Of a stretch of DNA of 64,000 nt, positions 7,484 through 16,843 are shown in pieces. The position numbers were made by a program, and so were the translations under genes. The DNA lies in assembly GCA_036488725.1 (NCBI GenBank), contig DASXHD010000021.1, positions 1 to 64,000 on the forward strand, read 5' to 3'. Origin of the DNA: DASXHD01 sp036488725. GTDB taxonomy: Bacteria > Myxococcota_A > Polyangia > Polyangiales > Polyangiaceae. The notes beneath the pieces were generated by a model. It did not search any database and was not told the origin of the DNA. It worked only from the letters and a program-made list of their open reading frames with translations. Every line of letters starts with the position of its first letter. Position 1 is the first letter of the stretch.

Positions 7484-9010
7484 ATGCACCGCGCGGTCGT
7501 CGTCGGGTCGGGGATCGGCGGGTCGGCGGCGGCGATGCTGCTCGCGCACGCGGGGATCCCGACGACGCTCGTCGAAAAAAATCGACGCATCGGCGGGTCG
7601 TGCTCCGGCTACGAAAAGCAGGGCTTTCACATCGACATCGGGACGCACATGTTTTGCCGCGGCGACAAAGGGCCGCTCGGCGAGGTCTTGCGGCGCGTGG
7701 GGCACGCGGGCGCGATCGACTTTCGGCGCACGCGCGACATCGCGGAGCTTCGCTTTTCTCGCGCCGACGAGGTGATCGGCGTCGCCGTGCCCGCCGAGCT
7801 TCACCGCATGCCGGCGTTCGCGTGGCGGCTCGCTCGCGCGATGCAGCTCCCGCCCGCCGAGGCCGTGCGCGCCGCGCGCCTCTTCGCGCGCATCCTCACG
7901 ATGAGCGACGCCGAGGTCGAAGCGTGGGACGGGAGGACCCTGGACGAATTCGTTGCACAATACACGAATCACGGGCCGACGCTCGGGGTCTTCGGGTTCT
8001 TGCTCGGGCTCTATTTCATCCTGCCGTACTGGCAGATTTCGGCGGGCGAGGCGCTCCACTGTTTTCGTGCGATGGCGTTCGACAACGCGCTCTCGTATCC
8101 GCGCGGCGGGAGCATCGCGATCCCGAGCACGTACGTCGAGCTCGCGAAAAAATTCGGCGCCGAGCTGCGGACCGGGACGGGCGTGCGCCGCATCGACGTC
8201 GCGGGGGAACGCGTGCGCGGCGTCGAGCTCGAAGACGGAACCGTATTGCCGGCGACGATCGTCGTCTCGACGTCGAGCCTTCGAACGACCGTGCTGCGGC
8301 TCGTCGGGCCTTCGCATTTTTCGAGCGAGTACGTCGCGCGCGTCGAGCGCATTCGCGGCTCGTACATCGCGGTGCAGGCCAAGATCGGCTTGCGAAAGAA
8401 GCTCGTTCGGCCGGGCGCGATTTGCGGCGGCGTCGCCGATGGGGGCGAGGCCGCGGATTTGATTTCGGTCTCGCATGCCGACATTCGCCGGATGTTCGAT
8501 GCCCTCACCCAAGGACGCGTGCCGCCGATCGTGCCGTTTTATTGTCCGGTGCCGACCAACTTCGACGAGTCACTCGCACCGCCGGGGCATCAGCTCCTCA
8601 CGGCGTGTGCGGTCGCGCCGACGAGCGACGTCGCGCTCGACGATCCGGCGCACGAGTGGGAAGAGGCGATGATGCGCGCGCTCCGTCGCGTCGTGCCGGG
8701 CCTCGACGAGCACACCGTGTTCGTCGATCGCTTCTCGGTCGCGTTCATCGAAAAATGGATCGGCAAAGAGTTCGGGCCGGCGGTGTCGACGGCGCAGACG
8801 CCCGATCAAGTCGGAAAAAAACGGCCGCCGGTGCACGCGCCGCTCGCAGGCCTCTACTTCGCGGGTTGCAACGCCGGCGCGCGCGGCGTCGGCACCGAGC
8901 TCGCCGCGGCGAGCGCGATGGAGTGCGTCGACCGCATCCTCTTCGACGTGGGCCGCGACGTCGCGGGACGGCCGCGCCGCCGCGAATTTTCGCGATTGTT
9001 GCATGCGTGA
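7484..9010 (+). CDS. FAD-dependent oxidoreductase, phytoene desaturase/carotenoid isomerase-like
   Basis: A 508-residue flavoprotein. The Rossmann FAD motif VVVGSGIGGSAAAM is at residues 4-17, with an acidic/basic end LVEKN and GGSCSGYE typical of the phytoene desaturase/CrtISO/all-trans-retinol saturase group. The C-terminal FAD-binding motif is GLYFAGCNAGARGVGTE. It could desaturate, isomerise or saturate a polyene or similar lipid; no other carotenoid gene is in the window. ATG 7484 is preferred over in-frame codons back to 7361 because the Rossmann motif begins right after it and TATTCT lies six bases before it. Confidence 0.8.
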   Translation: MHRAVVVGSGIGGSAAAMLLAHAGIPTTLVEKNRRIGGSCSGYEKQGFHIDIGTHMFCRGDKGPLGEVLRRVGHAGAIDFRRTRDIAELRFSRADEVIGVAVPAELHRMPAFAWRLARAMQLPPAEAVRAARLFARILTMSDAEVEAWDGRTLDEFVAQYTNHGPTLGVFGFLLGLYFILPYWQISAGEALHCFRAMAFDNALSYPRGGSIAIPSTYVELAKKFGAELRTGTGVRRIDVAGERVRGVELEDGTVLPATIVVSTSSLRTTVLRLVGPSHFSSEYVARVERIRGSYIAVQAKIGLRKKLVRPGAICGGVADGGEAADLISVSHADIRRMFDALTQGRVPPIVPFYCPVPTNFDESLAPPGHQLLTACAVAPTSDVALDDPAHEWEEAMMRALRRVVPGLDEHTVFVDRFSVAFIEKWIGKEFGPAVSTAQTPDQVGKKRPPVHAPLAGLYFAGCNAGARGVGTELAAASAMECVDRILFDVGRDVAGRPRRREFSRLLHA

Positions 9011-9062
9011 AGACTGCTCGAGCGCGCATTCGGGCGTCGCCCACTGCGTGTATGCTGCGTGC

Positions 9063-10253
9063 ATGCTTCGTCGCGCGGCGCTTGCTCTCGTGCTCGCGTC
9101 CGCGTGCAAACACGAGCCGCCCGCAGCGGACGCGTCGGCGCCGCCGCCGGCTTCAGTCGTCACGCCGTCCGCCACCGCGCTCGCGACCGCCGCGCCCCTT
9201 GCAGTGATCGACGCGGGGCCGAGCGCGTGCAGAACGGTCGATGGACCGACCAAGCTCGCGCGGGTCGGGCCGTTCACGGTCGTCTCGCGAATGGGCGCCG
9301 TCGACTTTTACGCAGAGGACCACGGCAAGCCCATTCTCGCCGGCTCGATGCACGTCGATCCGAGGCCGGGCCTGCCGATCGCAAACCCGCCGCCCGTCGG
9401 CGCCGCGTCCACGCACGTCGGAAAGCCGCCCTGCGCCGCGGCCGGAACGTTTGTATTCTGCATGAATCCTGAGGGGGAAATCCGCCGGTTTCGCTCGGCG
9501 ACGCTCGAGTCGGATAACTTCATCGCGCGCGCGCGCCCCGGCACGCGACTCGCGGCGGCGATGGCCGGCGGGCACCCGATCGTCGCGTACTTGCGCGATC
9601 AGATGACGACCGAAGGTCGCACGAGCGAAGCGTTCGTCGAGAGCGACGACGGCACCGAGCTGCGTCTCTCGGAGGACGGCGCGGGTGCGACGACGGTCGC
9701 GCTGGCGTCGCGCGGGCAGGGCGCGGTCGCCACGTACGTCGACGCGCGCCGCGCGATGTCGCCGGTCCACGCGCGCACGCTCACCGCGAGCCCGAAATTG
9801 GCGCTCGGCAAGGACGCCGTCCTCTTCATCGCCGGGAGCGCCGAGCCTGCGACGCGCGTCGCGCTCGGCGTGCACGGCGGGAGCGCGTTCGTTCTCTTGC
9901 CGGTCGCGCACGAATTGAATTTCGGTCTCGCGCTCGTGAAGGTCGAAGGCGAGCCACAAACCGACGCGAACGTCACGTGGAGCGACTACCCGAACGGGCT
10001 CGACCCGGCGCCGGTCGCCGCGAGCGAGCAATTCGTCGCGCGCGTTCGGCCATCCGCCGCAAAATTCGGATCGCCGCACGTCCTCGAGCTCGGCACGGTG
10101 GCGTCGGGCACGTTCGTCGCGCTCGGCCTCGTGCCGACGACCGGCGATCCGCTCGACGTCGCGATCGAAGCCGACGGTGCAAACGGCATCGTCCTCGCGT
10201 ACACCGATTCGACCGGCGCATACGCGACGCGTATGTCGTGCGAAACGCCATGA
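9063..10253 (+). CDS. Secreted lipoprotein of unknown function
   Basis: A 396-residue lipoprotein: MLRRAALALVLASAC, Cys at 15. An Ala/Pro/Ser linker (residues 18-50) is followed by a beta-rich domain with repeated short strands (AGSMHVDPRPG, GHPIVAYLRDQ, GQGAVATYVDARRA, GGSAFVLLPVAHE), compatible with a propeller. The start at 9063 is used because an earlier ATG at 9003 lies inside the preceding gene and would bury the signal peptide; TATGCT is six bases upstream. Its stop overlaps the start of the methyltransferase (ATGA), so the two are translationally coupled. No family recognised. Confidence 0.7.
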   Translation: MLRRAALALVLASACKHEPPAADASAPPPASVVTPSATALATAAPLAVIDAGPSACRTVDGPTKLARVGPFTVVSRMGAVDFYAEDHGKPILAGSMHVDPRPGLPIANPPPVGAASTHVGKPPCAAAGTFVFCMNPEGEIRRFRSATLESDNFIARARPGTRLAAAMAGGHPIVAYLRDQMTTEGRTSEAFVESDDGTELRLSEDGAGATTVALASRGQGAVATYVDARRAMSPVHARTLTASPKLALGKDAVLFIAGSAEPATRVALGVHGGSAFVLLPVAHELNFGLALVKVEGEPQTDANVTWSDYPNGLDPAPVAASEQFVARVRPSAAKFGSPHVLELGTVASGTFVALGLVPTTGDPLDVAIEADGANGIVLAYTDSTGAYATRMSCETP

Positions 10254-10978
10254 GCCTCGACAAAGCCCGCGACTATTACGACGAGTTCTCCGCCGCGTAC
10301 GAGGCGCGACGCCGGCCGAACGATCCGAACGGTTACCACGCGCTCGTCGACGATCTCGAAATCGAAGTCGTCGAGCGCTACGGCCAGGGCCGAGACGTGC
10401 TCGAGTGCGGCTGCGGCACCGGGCTCTTGCTCGAGCGCATCCGGTCGTTCGCGCGTCGCGCGCAGGGCATCGATCTTTCTCCGGGGATGCTCGACAAAGC
10501 GCGCGCGCGCGGGCTCGACGTGCGCGAGGCGAGCGTCACCGACATTCCATTTCCGGACGCGAGCTTCGACGTCGCGTGCTCGTTCAAAGTGCTCGCGCAC
10601 GTCGAGGACATCCGCGCGGCGCTCGCCGAGATGACGCGCGTCACGCGGCCGGGCGGCGTCGTGCTCGCCGAGTTCTACAACCCGCTCTCGCTTCGCGGTC
10701 TCGTGAAACGCCTGGGACCTGCCGGACGCGTCTCGCACAAGACGCGCGAGAGCGCGATGTACACGCGCTTCGACGCGCCGTGGAAAATCGAAGCGCTCTT
10801 CCCGCCCGGCGTGCACATCGAAGCGCGCTGGGGTGTCCGCATCGTCACGCCCGCTGCGCTCGCGATGCGCGTCCCCGGTTTGCGCGCGATTCTTCCGCGC
10901 GTCGAAAGACGCCTCGCGCCCACGCCGGCCGCGTACTTCGCGGGCTTTCACGTCGTCGTGGCGCGAAAGCGGGCTTAG
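10250..10978 (+). CDS. Class I SAM-dependent methyltransferase
   Basis: A 242-residue cytosolic enzyme. SAM-binding motif I is DVLECGCGTG (about residues 45-54), motif II region GIDLSPGMLDKAR, and the later motif SFDVACSFKVLAHVED plus RPGGVVLAEFYNP fit the UbiE/Methyltransf_11 group. The acceptor is unknown. The start codon ATG 10250 overlaps the upstream stop. The following protease gene begins 61 bases after its stop. Confidence 0.85.
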   Translation: MSLDKARDYYDEFSAAYEARRRPNDPNGYHALVDDLEIEVVERYGQGRDVLECGCGTGLLLERIRSFARRAQGIDLSPGMLDKARARGLDVREASVTDIPFPDASFDVACSFKVLAHVEDIRAALAEMTRVTRPGGVVLAEFYNPLSLRGLVKRLGPAGRVSHKTRESAMYTRFDAPWKIEALFPPGVHIEARWGVRIVTPAALAMRVPGLRAILPRVERRLAPTPAAYFAGFHVVVARKRA

Positions 10979-11039
10979 CCGCCTGAACAAAAAGGATCCA
11001 ACGGCGCGCTCGCGCGTCCGTGTCTATACTCAAGCCCGC

Positions 11040-14000
11040 ATGCGTTCCCGAAGCGTCGAGAAAGTCGTTAAATTCGGTGCAGTCGTCCTCGCGTTCGCTT
11101 TGTCGAGCGCCCTCGCGTTGCGCCTCGGAGGGGGCGGCCTCTGGCACGGCCTCACGCCCGTCGCCGCGGCGACCAACCCGGGCGACCAAGCCGGACCGTA
11201 CGATCTCACCCAGCTCAAAGTCGTCAACGAGACGCTCCGCATCATTCGCGAAAAGTACGTCGACCCCAAGCGCGTGAAGCCGCGCGACATGCTCCTCTCG
11301 GCGCTCAACTTCGTGCAGCGCGACGTCGCGCAGATCATCGTGCTCCACGAAGAGGGCGCGGCGACCGTGAAGGTCCGCGTCGACACGCAAGAGAAAGAGT
11401 TCCGCGTCGACAACGTGCAAGGCCCTTGGGACGTCTCCGCGCGCCTCCGCGAGATCTTCGCGTTCATGCAGGACAACCTGAAGAACACCGACGTCGACCT
11501 CCGCGAGATCGAATACGCCGCGTGCAACGGCATGCTCCACACGCTCGACCCGCACAGCGTGCTGCTCTCGCCCGACGCGTACAAAGAAATGAACATGTCG
11601 ACGACCGGCCAATTCGGCGGTCTCGGCATCGTCATCTCGCTGCGCGATCAGCAGCTCACCGTCATCAACCCGATGCCGGGCACGCCCGCTTTCCGCGCGG
11701 GCATCAAGCGCTACGACCGCATCGTCAAAATCGACAGCGAGTCGACGCTCAACATGGGCCTCAACGAAGCCGTCAACCATTTGCGTGGCATCCCCGGCTC
11801 GCACGTCACGATTTGGATTCACCGCGACGGCAGCGAAGGCTGGACCGGCTCGCGTCCGTTCGAGCTCACGCGCGAGACGATTCACGTCGCGAGCGTCGAG
11901 CACAAGCTCCTCGACGGAAACATCGGGTACGTGCGCATCAAACAGTTCATCGCGTCGCCGACGCAGAGCACCTCGAGCGAGCTCGACAAAGCCCTCGACG
12001 AGATGAAGGCCAACGGCCAGCTCAAAGGCCTCGTGCTCGATCTCCGCGGCAACCCCGGCGGCCTCCTCGAGCAGGCCGTCAAAGTCGCCGACAAGTTCCT
12101 CACGAGCGGCCCGATCGTCGCGACCGTCGGCAACAGCGAAGGCCGCGACGAAAAAACGGCCCACGCGCAAGACACCGAGCCGAACTATCCGATCGCGCTC
12201 CTCGTGAACGGCAGCTCCGCGAGCGCGAGCGAGATCGTCGCCGGCGCGATGAAGAACCACGACCGCGCGATGATCGTCGGCCAAACGAGCTTCGGCAAAG
12301 GCAGCGTGCAGCTCGTCTTCAACGACATGCCCGACAAGGCCGCGCTCAAGCTCACCATCGCGCAATACCTCACCGAGCCGGGCGACATCTCGATTCAAGG
12401 CACCGGCATCACGCCCGACATCGAGCTCGACCCGATGACCGTCGACTCGCTCGAGATGGATCTCTCGGGCGACGGCGGCCAGATGATTCACGAGCGCGAT
12501 CTCTCGCGCAGCCTCTCGAACGCGCGCGCCCACGACGGCAGCCGCCCGACCGAGACCCTCCGCTACGATCTTTCCGAAAAAGATCGCCAAGAGCTCCGCG
12601 AGCGCGGCGGCGATCCGGACGAAGTCTTCTCGATGGACTTCCCGATCAAGTTCGCGCGCGATCTCGTCGCGCACGTCCCGCAAGGCACGCGTCCCGATCA
12701 AGTGCACGCGGCCAAGCCGCTCATCGAATCGACCGCGGCCGCCGAGCTGACGAAAGTCGGCGCGGAGCTCCAGAAGCTCGGCGTCGATTGGTCCGGCGCC
12801 CCGGCGAACGACAACGCGCAAGTCGCGCCGCCGCTCGACGTCAAAGTCGAGACCGATCGCGCGAGCAACGAGGTGAACGCCGGCGACCCGATGAACCTCA
12901 AAGTCACCGTCACGAACAAAGGCACGACGCCGCTCTATCGCCTCTACGCGACGACCAAGAGCGACAACGGCATGTTCGAAAACAAAGAGCTCATCATCGG
13001 CAAGCTCGACCCGGGCAAGTCGAAGACCGCGAGCGCGCCGCTCGGCTGGTGCGACGTCGAAGGGCACAAAGTCGGCTCGACCGCGCCGCTTCCGAAAGAC
13101 GCGCCGCGCGTCTGCCGCATCCCGCGGAGCGGCCTCACGCGCGCCGACGGCATCAAGCTCCACTTCCAAGAAGCGCGGAGCAACTTCACCTTCCCCGAGC
13201 CTGAAGTCCGCGTCACCACGAAGGCGCTCGAGCGCCCGACGTTCTCGTACTCGTACCAAATCGTCGACAACCGTCACGGCAACGGCGACGGCCGTCTCCA
13301 GCGCGGCGAAGAGATGACGATGTACATGACCGTGAAGAACACCGGCAAAGGCCGCTCGTTCGACGCGCAAGCGAACCTGCATGATCTTTCCGGCTCCGGC
13401 ATCTTGCTCCGCGACGGTCGCTTCAACGACGTCTCGAACATGAACCCCGGCGACGAAAAGCGATTCGCGTTCACGTTCGACGTGCGCCCCGAGCTCACCG
13501 ATCCGGAAGCGAAGGTCGAGCTCTCGATCATCGACCAAGATCTGAACGAGTCGGTCTCCGAAAAAGTTCGCATCCCGATCGAGTCGCCCGCGACGATCAC
13601 GCCGAAGTCGATGGCGATGAAAGCCGGCGCGCAAGGCGCGCTCCTCTACGGCTCGCCCGACGCGAACGCGCGCGCCTTCGCCAAGCTCGCGCCGAACACC
13701 GCGGTCAACGTCATCGCCGAAGTCGCCGGCTACCTCAAAGTGAGTCTCGGCCCGACGCGCTTCGCCTTCGCGAAGCCGGCGGATCTCTCGGCCGGCGGCG
13801 CGCCGAGCGCGACCGTCGCGTTCGACGACATCATGCTCCACGCGCCTCCGTCGATCGAAGCGACGCCGCCGGTCCTCGCGACGCGGGAGTCGCACATCAA
13901 GATCTCCGGCGAGGCCCTCGACGGCGAGCGTCTGCTCGACGCGTACGTCTTCGTCGGCGCGCGCAAGGTCTACTACCACTCGAACCGAAACGGCTCCGAC

Positions 14001-14198
14001 CCGAAGAAAATGTCCTTCGAGGCCGATCTGCCGCTCCGCCCCGGCTCGAACGTCGTCAGCATCTGGGCGCGCGAGACGCCCGACACGACGTCGCGCAAGG
14101 TCTTCATCATCCGCAAAGACGGCCCGAATGGCGAGCTCCTCGCGTCGCCGAAGACCGAAGACGATCTCGCCGAAAACAACAACGCATCGAACGAGTGA
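11040..14198 (+). CDS. S41 (CtpA/Prc-type) carboxy-terminal processing protease with long C-terminal extension
   Basis: A 1052-residue exported protease. An N-terminal membrane/signal segment is at residues 10-32. A PDZ domain starts near residue 200 (GQFGGLGIVISLRDQQ). The S41 catalytic core follows: GLVLDLRGNPGG, the Ser in NGSSASASEI (near 395) and the general-base Lys in SFGKGSVQ (near 420). The core ends near residue 470. The remaining ~580 residues are unlike CtpA: CARDB-like beta domains (LKVTVTNKGTTPLY; MYMTVKNTGKGRS), an SH3-like segment (LYGSPDANARAFAKL) and another Ig-like domain. It probably cleaves periplasmic or envelope proteins and uses the extension for binding. TATACT lies 9 bases before ATG. 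The stop TGA overlaps the pdxJ ATG by one base, so the protease heads the operon with pdxJ-acpS-nnr. Confidence 0.88.
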   Translation: MRSRSVEKVVKFGAVVLAFALSSALALRLGGGGLWHGLTPVAAATNPGDQAGPYDLTQLKVVNETLRIIREKYVDPKRVKPRDMLLSALNFVQRDVAQIIVLHEEGAATVKVRVDTQEKEFRVDNVQGPWDVSARLREIFAFMQDNLKNTDVDLREIEYAACNGMLHTLDPHSVLLSPDAYKEMNMSTTGQFGGLGIVISLRDQQLTVINPMPGTPAFRAGIKRYDRIVKIDSESTLNMGLNEAVNHLRGIPGSHVTIWIHRDGSEGWTGSRPFELTRETIHVASVEHKLLDGNIGYVRIKQFIASPTQSTSSELDKALDEMKANGQLKGLVLDLRGNPGGLLEQAVKVADKFLTSGPIVATVGNSEGRDEKTAHAQDTEPNYPIALLVNGSSASASEIVAGAMKNHDRAMIVGQTSFGKGSVQLVFNDMPDKAALKLTIAQYLTEPGDISIQGTGITPDIELDPMTVDSLEMDLSGDGGQMIHERDLSRSLSNARAHDGSRPTETLRYDLSEKDRQELRERGGDPDEVFSMDFPIKFARDLVAHVPQGTRPDQVHAAKPLIESTAAAELTKVGAELQKLGVDWSGAPANDNAQVAPPLDVKVETDRASNEVNAGDPMNLKVTVTNKGTTPLYRLYATTKSDNGMFENKELIIGKLDPGKSKTASAPLGWCDVEGHKVGSTAPLPKDAPRVCRIPRSGLTRADGIKLHFQEARSNFTFPEPEVRVTTKALERPTFSYSYQIVDNRHGNGDGRLQRGEEMTMYMTVKNTGKGRSFDAQANLHDLSGSGILLRDGRFNDVSNMNPGDEKRFAFTFDVRPELTDPEAKVELSIIDQDLNESVSEKVRIPIESPATITPKSMAMKAGAQGALLYGSPDANARAFAKLAPNTAVNVIAEVAGYLKVSLGPTRFAFAKPADLSAGGAPSATVAFDDIMLHAPPSIEATPPVLATRESHIKISGEALDGERLLDAYVFVGARKVYYHSNRNGSDPKKMSFEADLPLRPGSNVVSIWARETPDTTSRKVFIIRKDGPNGELLASPKTEDDLAENNNASNE

Positions 14199-14947
14199 TG
14201 CGCTCGATGCGGCTGAACGTGAACGTCGACCACGTCGCGACCGTCCGCAACGCGCGCGGCACGACGTATCCCGATCCCGTGCATGCTGCACGCATCTGTC
14301 TCGAGGCCGGCGCGAGCGGCATCACCGCGCACCTCCGCGAAGACCGCCGTCACATGGTCGACGACGACATGGTTCGCCTGCGCGAGATCGTCACGCTCCC
14401 GAGCATCCTCAACATGGAGTGCGCCGCGACCGACGAAATGATCGGCATCGCGCAGCGGCTCCGCCCCGACTGCGTGACGCTCGTCCCCGAGCGCCGCGAA
14501 GAGCGTACGACCGAAGGGGGTCTCGACGTTCTCGGTGGCGGCGCGACGCTCGCCTCGCGCGTGCGCACGCTCGTCGACGCGAAGCTCAAAGTGAGCCTCT
14601 TCATCGCCCCAGACGCCGAGCAGATCCGCGCGTCGAAAAATCTCGGCGCCCAACAAATCGAGCTCCACACCGGTGAATACGCGCACGCCTTCGGCACGCC
14701 CGCCGAAACGAAAGAGCGCGCCCGCCTCGCCGAGGCCGCGCACGTCGCCGGCGCGCTCGGCCTCGAGGTCGCCGCCGGTCACGGCCTCACGCGCGACAAC
14801 GTCGGCGCGCTCGTCGCGATCCCAGAGCTCGTCGAGCTCAACATCGGCCACGCGATGATCGCCGACGCCCTCTTCCTCTCGATGGCCGGCTCCGTCCGCG
14901 CGATGCTCTCGGTCATCGGCGAAAATCGTCGTACGCTCGACACCTGA
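14198..14947 (+). CDS. pdxJ: Pyridoxine 5'-phosphate synthase
   Basis: A 249-residue TIM-barrel enzyme that condenses 3-amino-1-hydroxyacetone 1-phosphate and deoxyxylulose 5-phosphate to pyridoxine phosphate in the DXP-dependent vitamin B6 pathway. Family motifs are plain: LNVNVDHVATVRNARGT near the N-terminus, HLREDRRHM, LVPERREERTTEGGLDV, IELHTGEYA and AGHGLT...ELNIGHA at the end. The length matches the E. coli protein. ATG 14198 overlaps the protease stop; ATG 14207 is an alternative. acpS follows after two bases, the same pdxJ-acpS order found in many proteobacteria. Confidence 0.96.
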   Translation: MRSMRLNVNVDHVATVRNARGTTYPDPVHAARICLEAGASGITAHLREDRRHMVDDDMVRLREIVTLPSILNMECAATDEMIGIAQRLRPDCVTLVPERREERTTEGGLDVLGGGATLASRVRTLVDAKLKVSLFIAPDAEQIRASKNLGAQQIELHTGEYAHAFGTPAETKERARLAEAAHVAGALGLEVAAGHGLTRDNVGALVAIPELVELNIGHAMIADALFLSMAGSVRAMLSVIGENRRTLDT

Positions 14948-14949
14948 TC

Positions 14950-15321
14950 ATGATCGTCGGCATGGGCATCGACGTCTGCTCGATCGACCGCATGCGCAAA
15001 GCGCTCGAGCGCCACGGCGATCGCTTTTTCCACCGCATCTGCAGCGAACAAGAGCGCGCCGACTTCGCGCAGCTCGCCGACCGCGCGCAAATGCTCGCGG
15101 GCCGATTCGCGGCAAAAGAAGCCTTCGCCAAAGCTCTCGACGGCGCCCCCGGCGTCGGCTGGCACGAGGTCGTCATCCGTCGCGGTCCAACCGGCCGCCC
15201 GCAAATGACGCTCGTCGGTCTCGCGCGCACCGTCGCGCTCGACGCGGGCGCGCTACGATGGCACCTCAGCATCACGCACGACGCGGGCATCGCTGCGGCC
15301 GTCGTGATCCTCGAATCCTGA
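14950..15321 (+). CDS. acpS: Holo-[acyl-carrier-protein] synthase
   Basis: A 123-residue AcpS that transfers 4'-phosphopantetheine from CoA to acyl carrier protein. Motifs: GMGIDVCSIDRM with the Mg-binding Asp at residue 8, and AGRFAAKEAFAKAL with the catalytic-site Glu/Lys, then a C-terminal LSITHDAGIAAAVV strand. The length is typical. It sits two bases after pdxJ and four bases before nnr in one operon. Confidence 0.95.
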   Translation: MIVGMGIDVCSIDRMRKALERHGDRFFHRICSEQERADFAQLADRAQMLAGRFAAKEAFAKALDGAPGVGWHEVVIRRGPTGRPQMTLVGLARTVALDAGALRWHLSITHDAGIAAAVVILES

Positions 15322-15325
15322 AACC

Positions 15326-16843
15326 ATGAAGCCGGTTCTTTCGCGCGATCAAATCCGAGCCTTCGATCGCGCAGCCATCGAGCGCGCGGTGCCGAGCCTC
15401 GTCCTCATGGAAAACGCCGGCCGCAACGCGACCGACGTCCTCGAGCGCGAGCTCCTCGCGTCCTCCGCGCGCGCCAAGCGTGTCCTCGTCGTCTGCGGCA
15501 CCGGCAACAACGGCGGCGACGGCTTCGTCATCGCGCGCCAACTCCTCGTCCGCGGCGCCCGCGTCCAAGTCGCCCTCGTGGGCGACCGCTCCAAGCTCTC
15601 CGCCGACGCCAAAACGAACGCGAGCGCATGGAGCGGCCTCGGGGGCACGATCGAAACGCTCACGGCGCCCCCATCGCTCGACGAAACCGACGCCGTCGTC
15701 GACGCCCTCTTCGGCACCGGCCTCGATCGACCGCTCGAAGGCCTCGCACGCGACGTCGTCGAAAAAATCTCGACCGTTCGCGAGCGCGTCTTCGCCGTCG
15801 ACATCCCGTCCGGTCTCGACGCACAAACTGGCGCCATCCTCGGCGCCGCCGTTCACGCCTCGCACACCGCGACGTTCGCGCACTACAAGCTCGGCCTCCT
15901 CACGCCGAGCGGCGCGACATACGCCGGAAAAATCCATGTCGTCGACATCGGCGTCCCGGCGTCGCTCGTGGATCACGTCGGCCACGACGCCGCGCTCCTC
16001 GAGCCGAGCGACATCGCGCGCCTCATCGCGCCGCGCACGCCAGACACGCACAAGTTCCGCGCCGGCCACGTCGGCATCCTCGCCGGCTCGCCCGGAAAAA
16101 CCGGCGCCGCATTGCTCGTCGCGCGCGGCGCCCTCCGCGCCGGCGCCGGCGCAGTCACCGTCGCCACCTGGCGCGACGCCCTCCCGAGCCTCCAAGCCCG
16201 CCAGCTCGAAGTGATGACCGCGTCGCTCGACGAGCTCGACAAACCGCTCATCGAAGTCGCCGCCTCCTTCGCTTCCGCAAAACGCGCGATCGTCGCCGGC
16301 CCCGGCTTCGGCACCGACGAACGCGCCGCGACTGCGATTCGCGCGCTCCTCGTCGGCTACGACGGCAACGTCGTGCTCGACGCCGACGCGCTGACGCTCT
16401 ATGCAGCGCGCCCCGCCGAGCTCGCGTCCGCGCGCGCGAAGCTGATCCTCACGCCCCACGCCGGCGAAGCCGCGCGCCTCCTCGCGACCACCTCCGACGC
16501 GATCGAATCGGACCGCTTTACCGCCGCGCGCACCCTCTCCTCGAAAACTCGCGCAGTCGTCGTCCTCAAAGGCGCCCACACGATCATCGCGTCGCCCGAC
16601 GGTCGCCTCGCCATCTGCGGCGCCGGTAACCCATCGCTCGCCACCGCCGGCGCCGGCGACGTCCTCGCGGGAATCATCGGCGCAAACGCGTGCAATCTAC
16701 AACCATTCGACGCAGCCTGCGCCGGCGTGCATCTTCACGCCGCGGCCAGCGATCGCTGGGCCGGCACCGGTCGTCACCGCGGCCTCCTCGCATCCGAAAT
16801 CGCCGACCAACTTCCCGACGTCCTCGCCGCGCTCGGCCGCTAG
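15326..16843 (+). CDS. nnr: Bifunctional NAD(P)H-hydrate epimerase / ADP-dependent dehydratase
   Basis: A 505-residue fusion that repairs damaged NAD(P)HX. The N-terminal YjeF_N epimerase domain (about 1-210) has VCGTGNNGGDGF and ALFGTGLDR. The C-terminal ribokinase-fold dehydratase (about 225-505) has HVGILAGSPGKTGAALL, ILTPHAGEAARLL, VLKGAHTIIASPDG and the nucleotide-site ATAGAGDVLAG. The arrangement acpS-nnr is common in bacteria. Its stop TAG (16841-16843) lies in CTAG, whose other strand supplies the stop of the convergent gene. Confidence 0.95.
   Translation: MKPVLSRDQIRAFDRAAIERAVPSLVLMENAGRNATDVLERELLASSARAKRVLVVCGTGNNGGDGFVIARQLLVRGARVQVALVGDRSKLSADAKTNASAWSGLGGTIETLTAPPSLDETDAVVDALFGTGLDRPLEGLARDVVEKISTVRERVFAVDIPSGLDAQTGAILGAAVHASHTATFAHYKLGLLTPSGATYAGKIHVVDIGVPASLVDHVGHDAALLEPSDIARLIAPRTPDTHKFRAGHVGILAGSPGKTGAALLVARGALRAGAGAVTVATWRDALPSLQARQLEVMTASLDELDKPLIEVAASFASAKRAIVAGPGFGTDERAATAIRALLVGYDGNVVLDADALTLYAARPAELASARAKLILTPHAGEAARLLATTSDAIESDRFTAARTLSSKTRAVVVLKGAHTIIASPDGRLAICGAGNPSLATAGAGDVLAGIIGANACNLQPFDAACAGVHLHAAASDRWAGTGRHRGLLASEIADQLPDVLAALGR

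Noticed and set aside
12567..12587. 8-base inverted repeat around CGATCTTT in the S41 gene
   Set aside because: Explained by the codons for DLSEKDR; no other support.
10845..14291. Very long open frame on the minus strand across the S41 protease gene
   Set aside because: Antisense shadow of a GC-rich gene: composition dominated by Arg, Asp, Ala, Glu, Val; no motif; the plus-strand gene has clear protease motifs.
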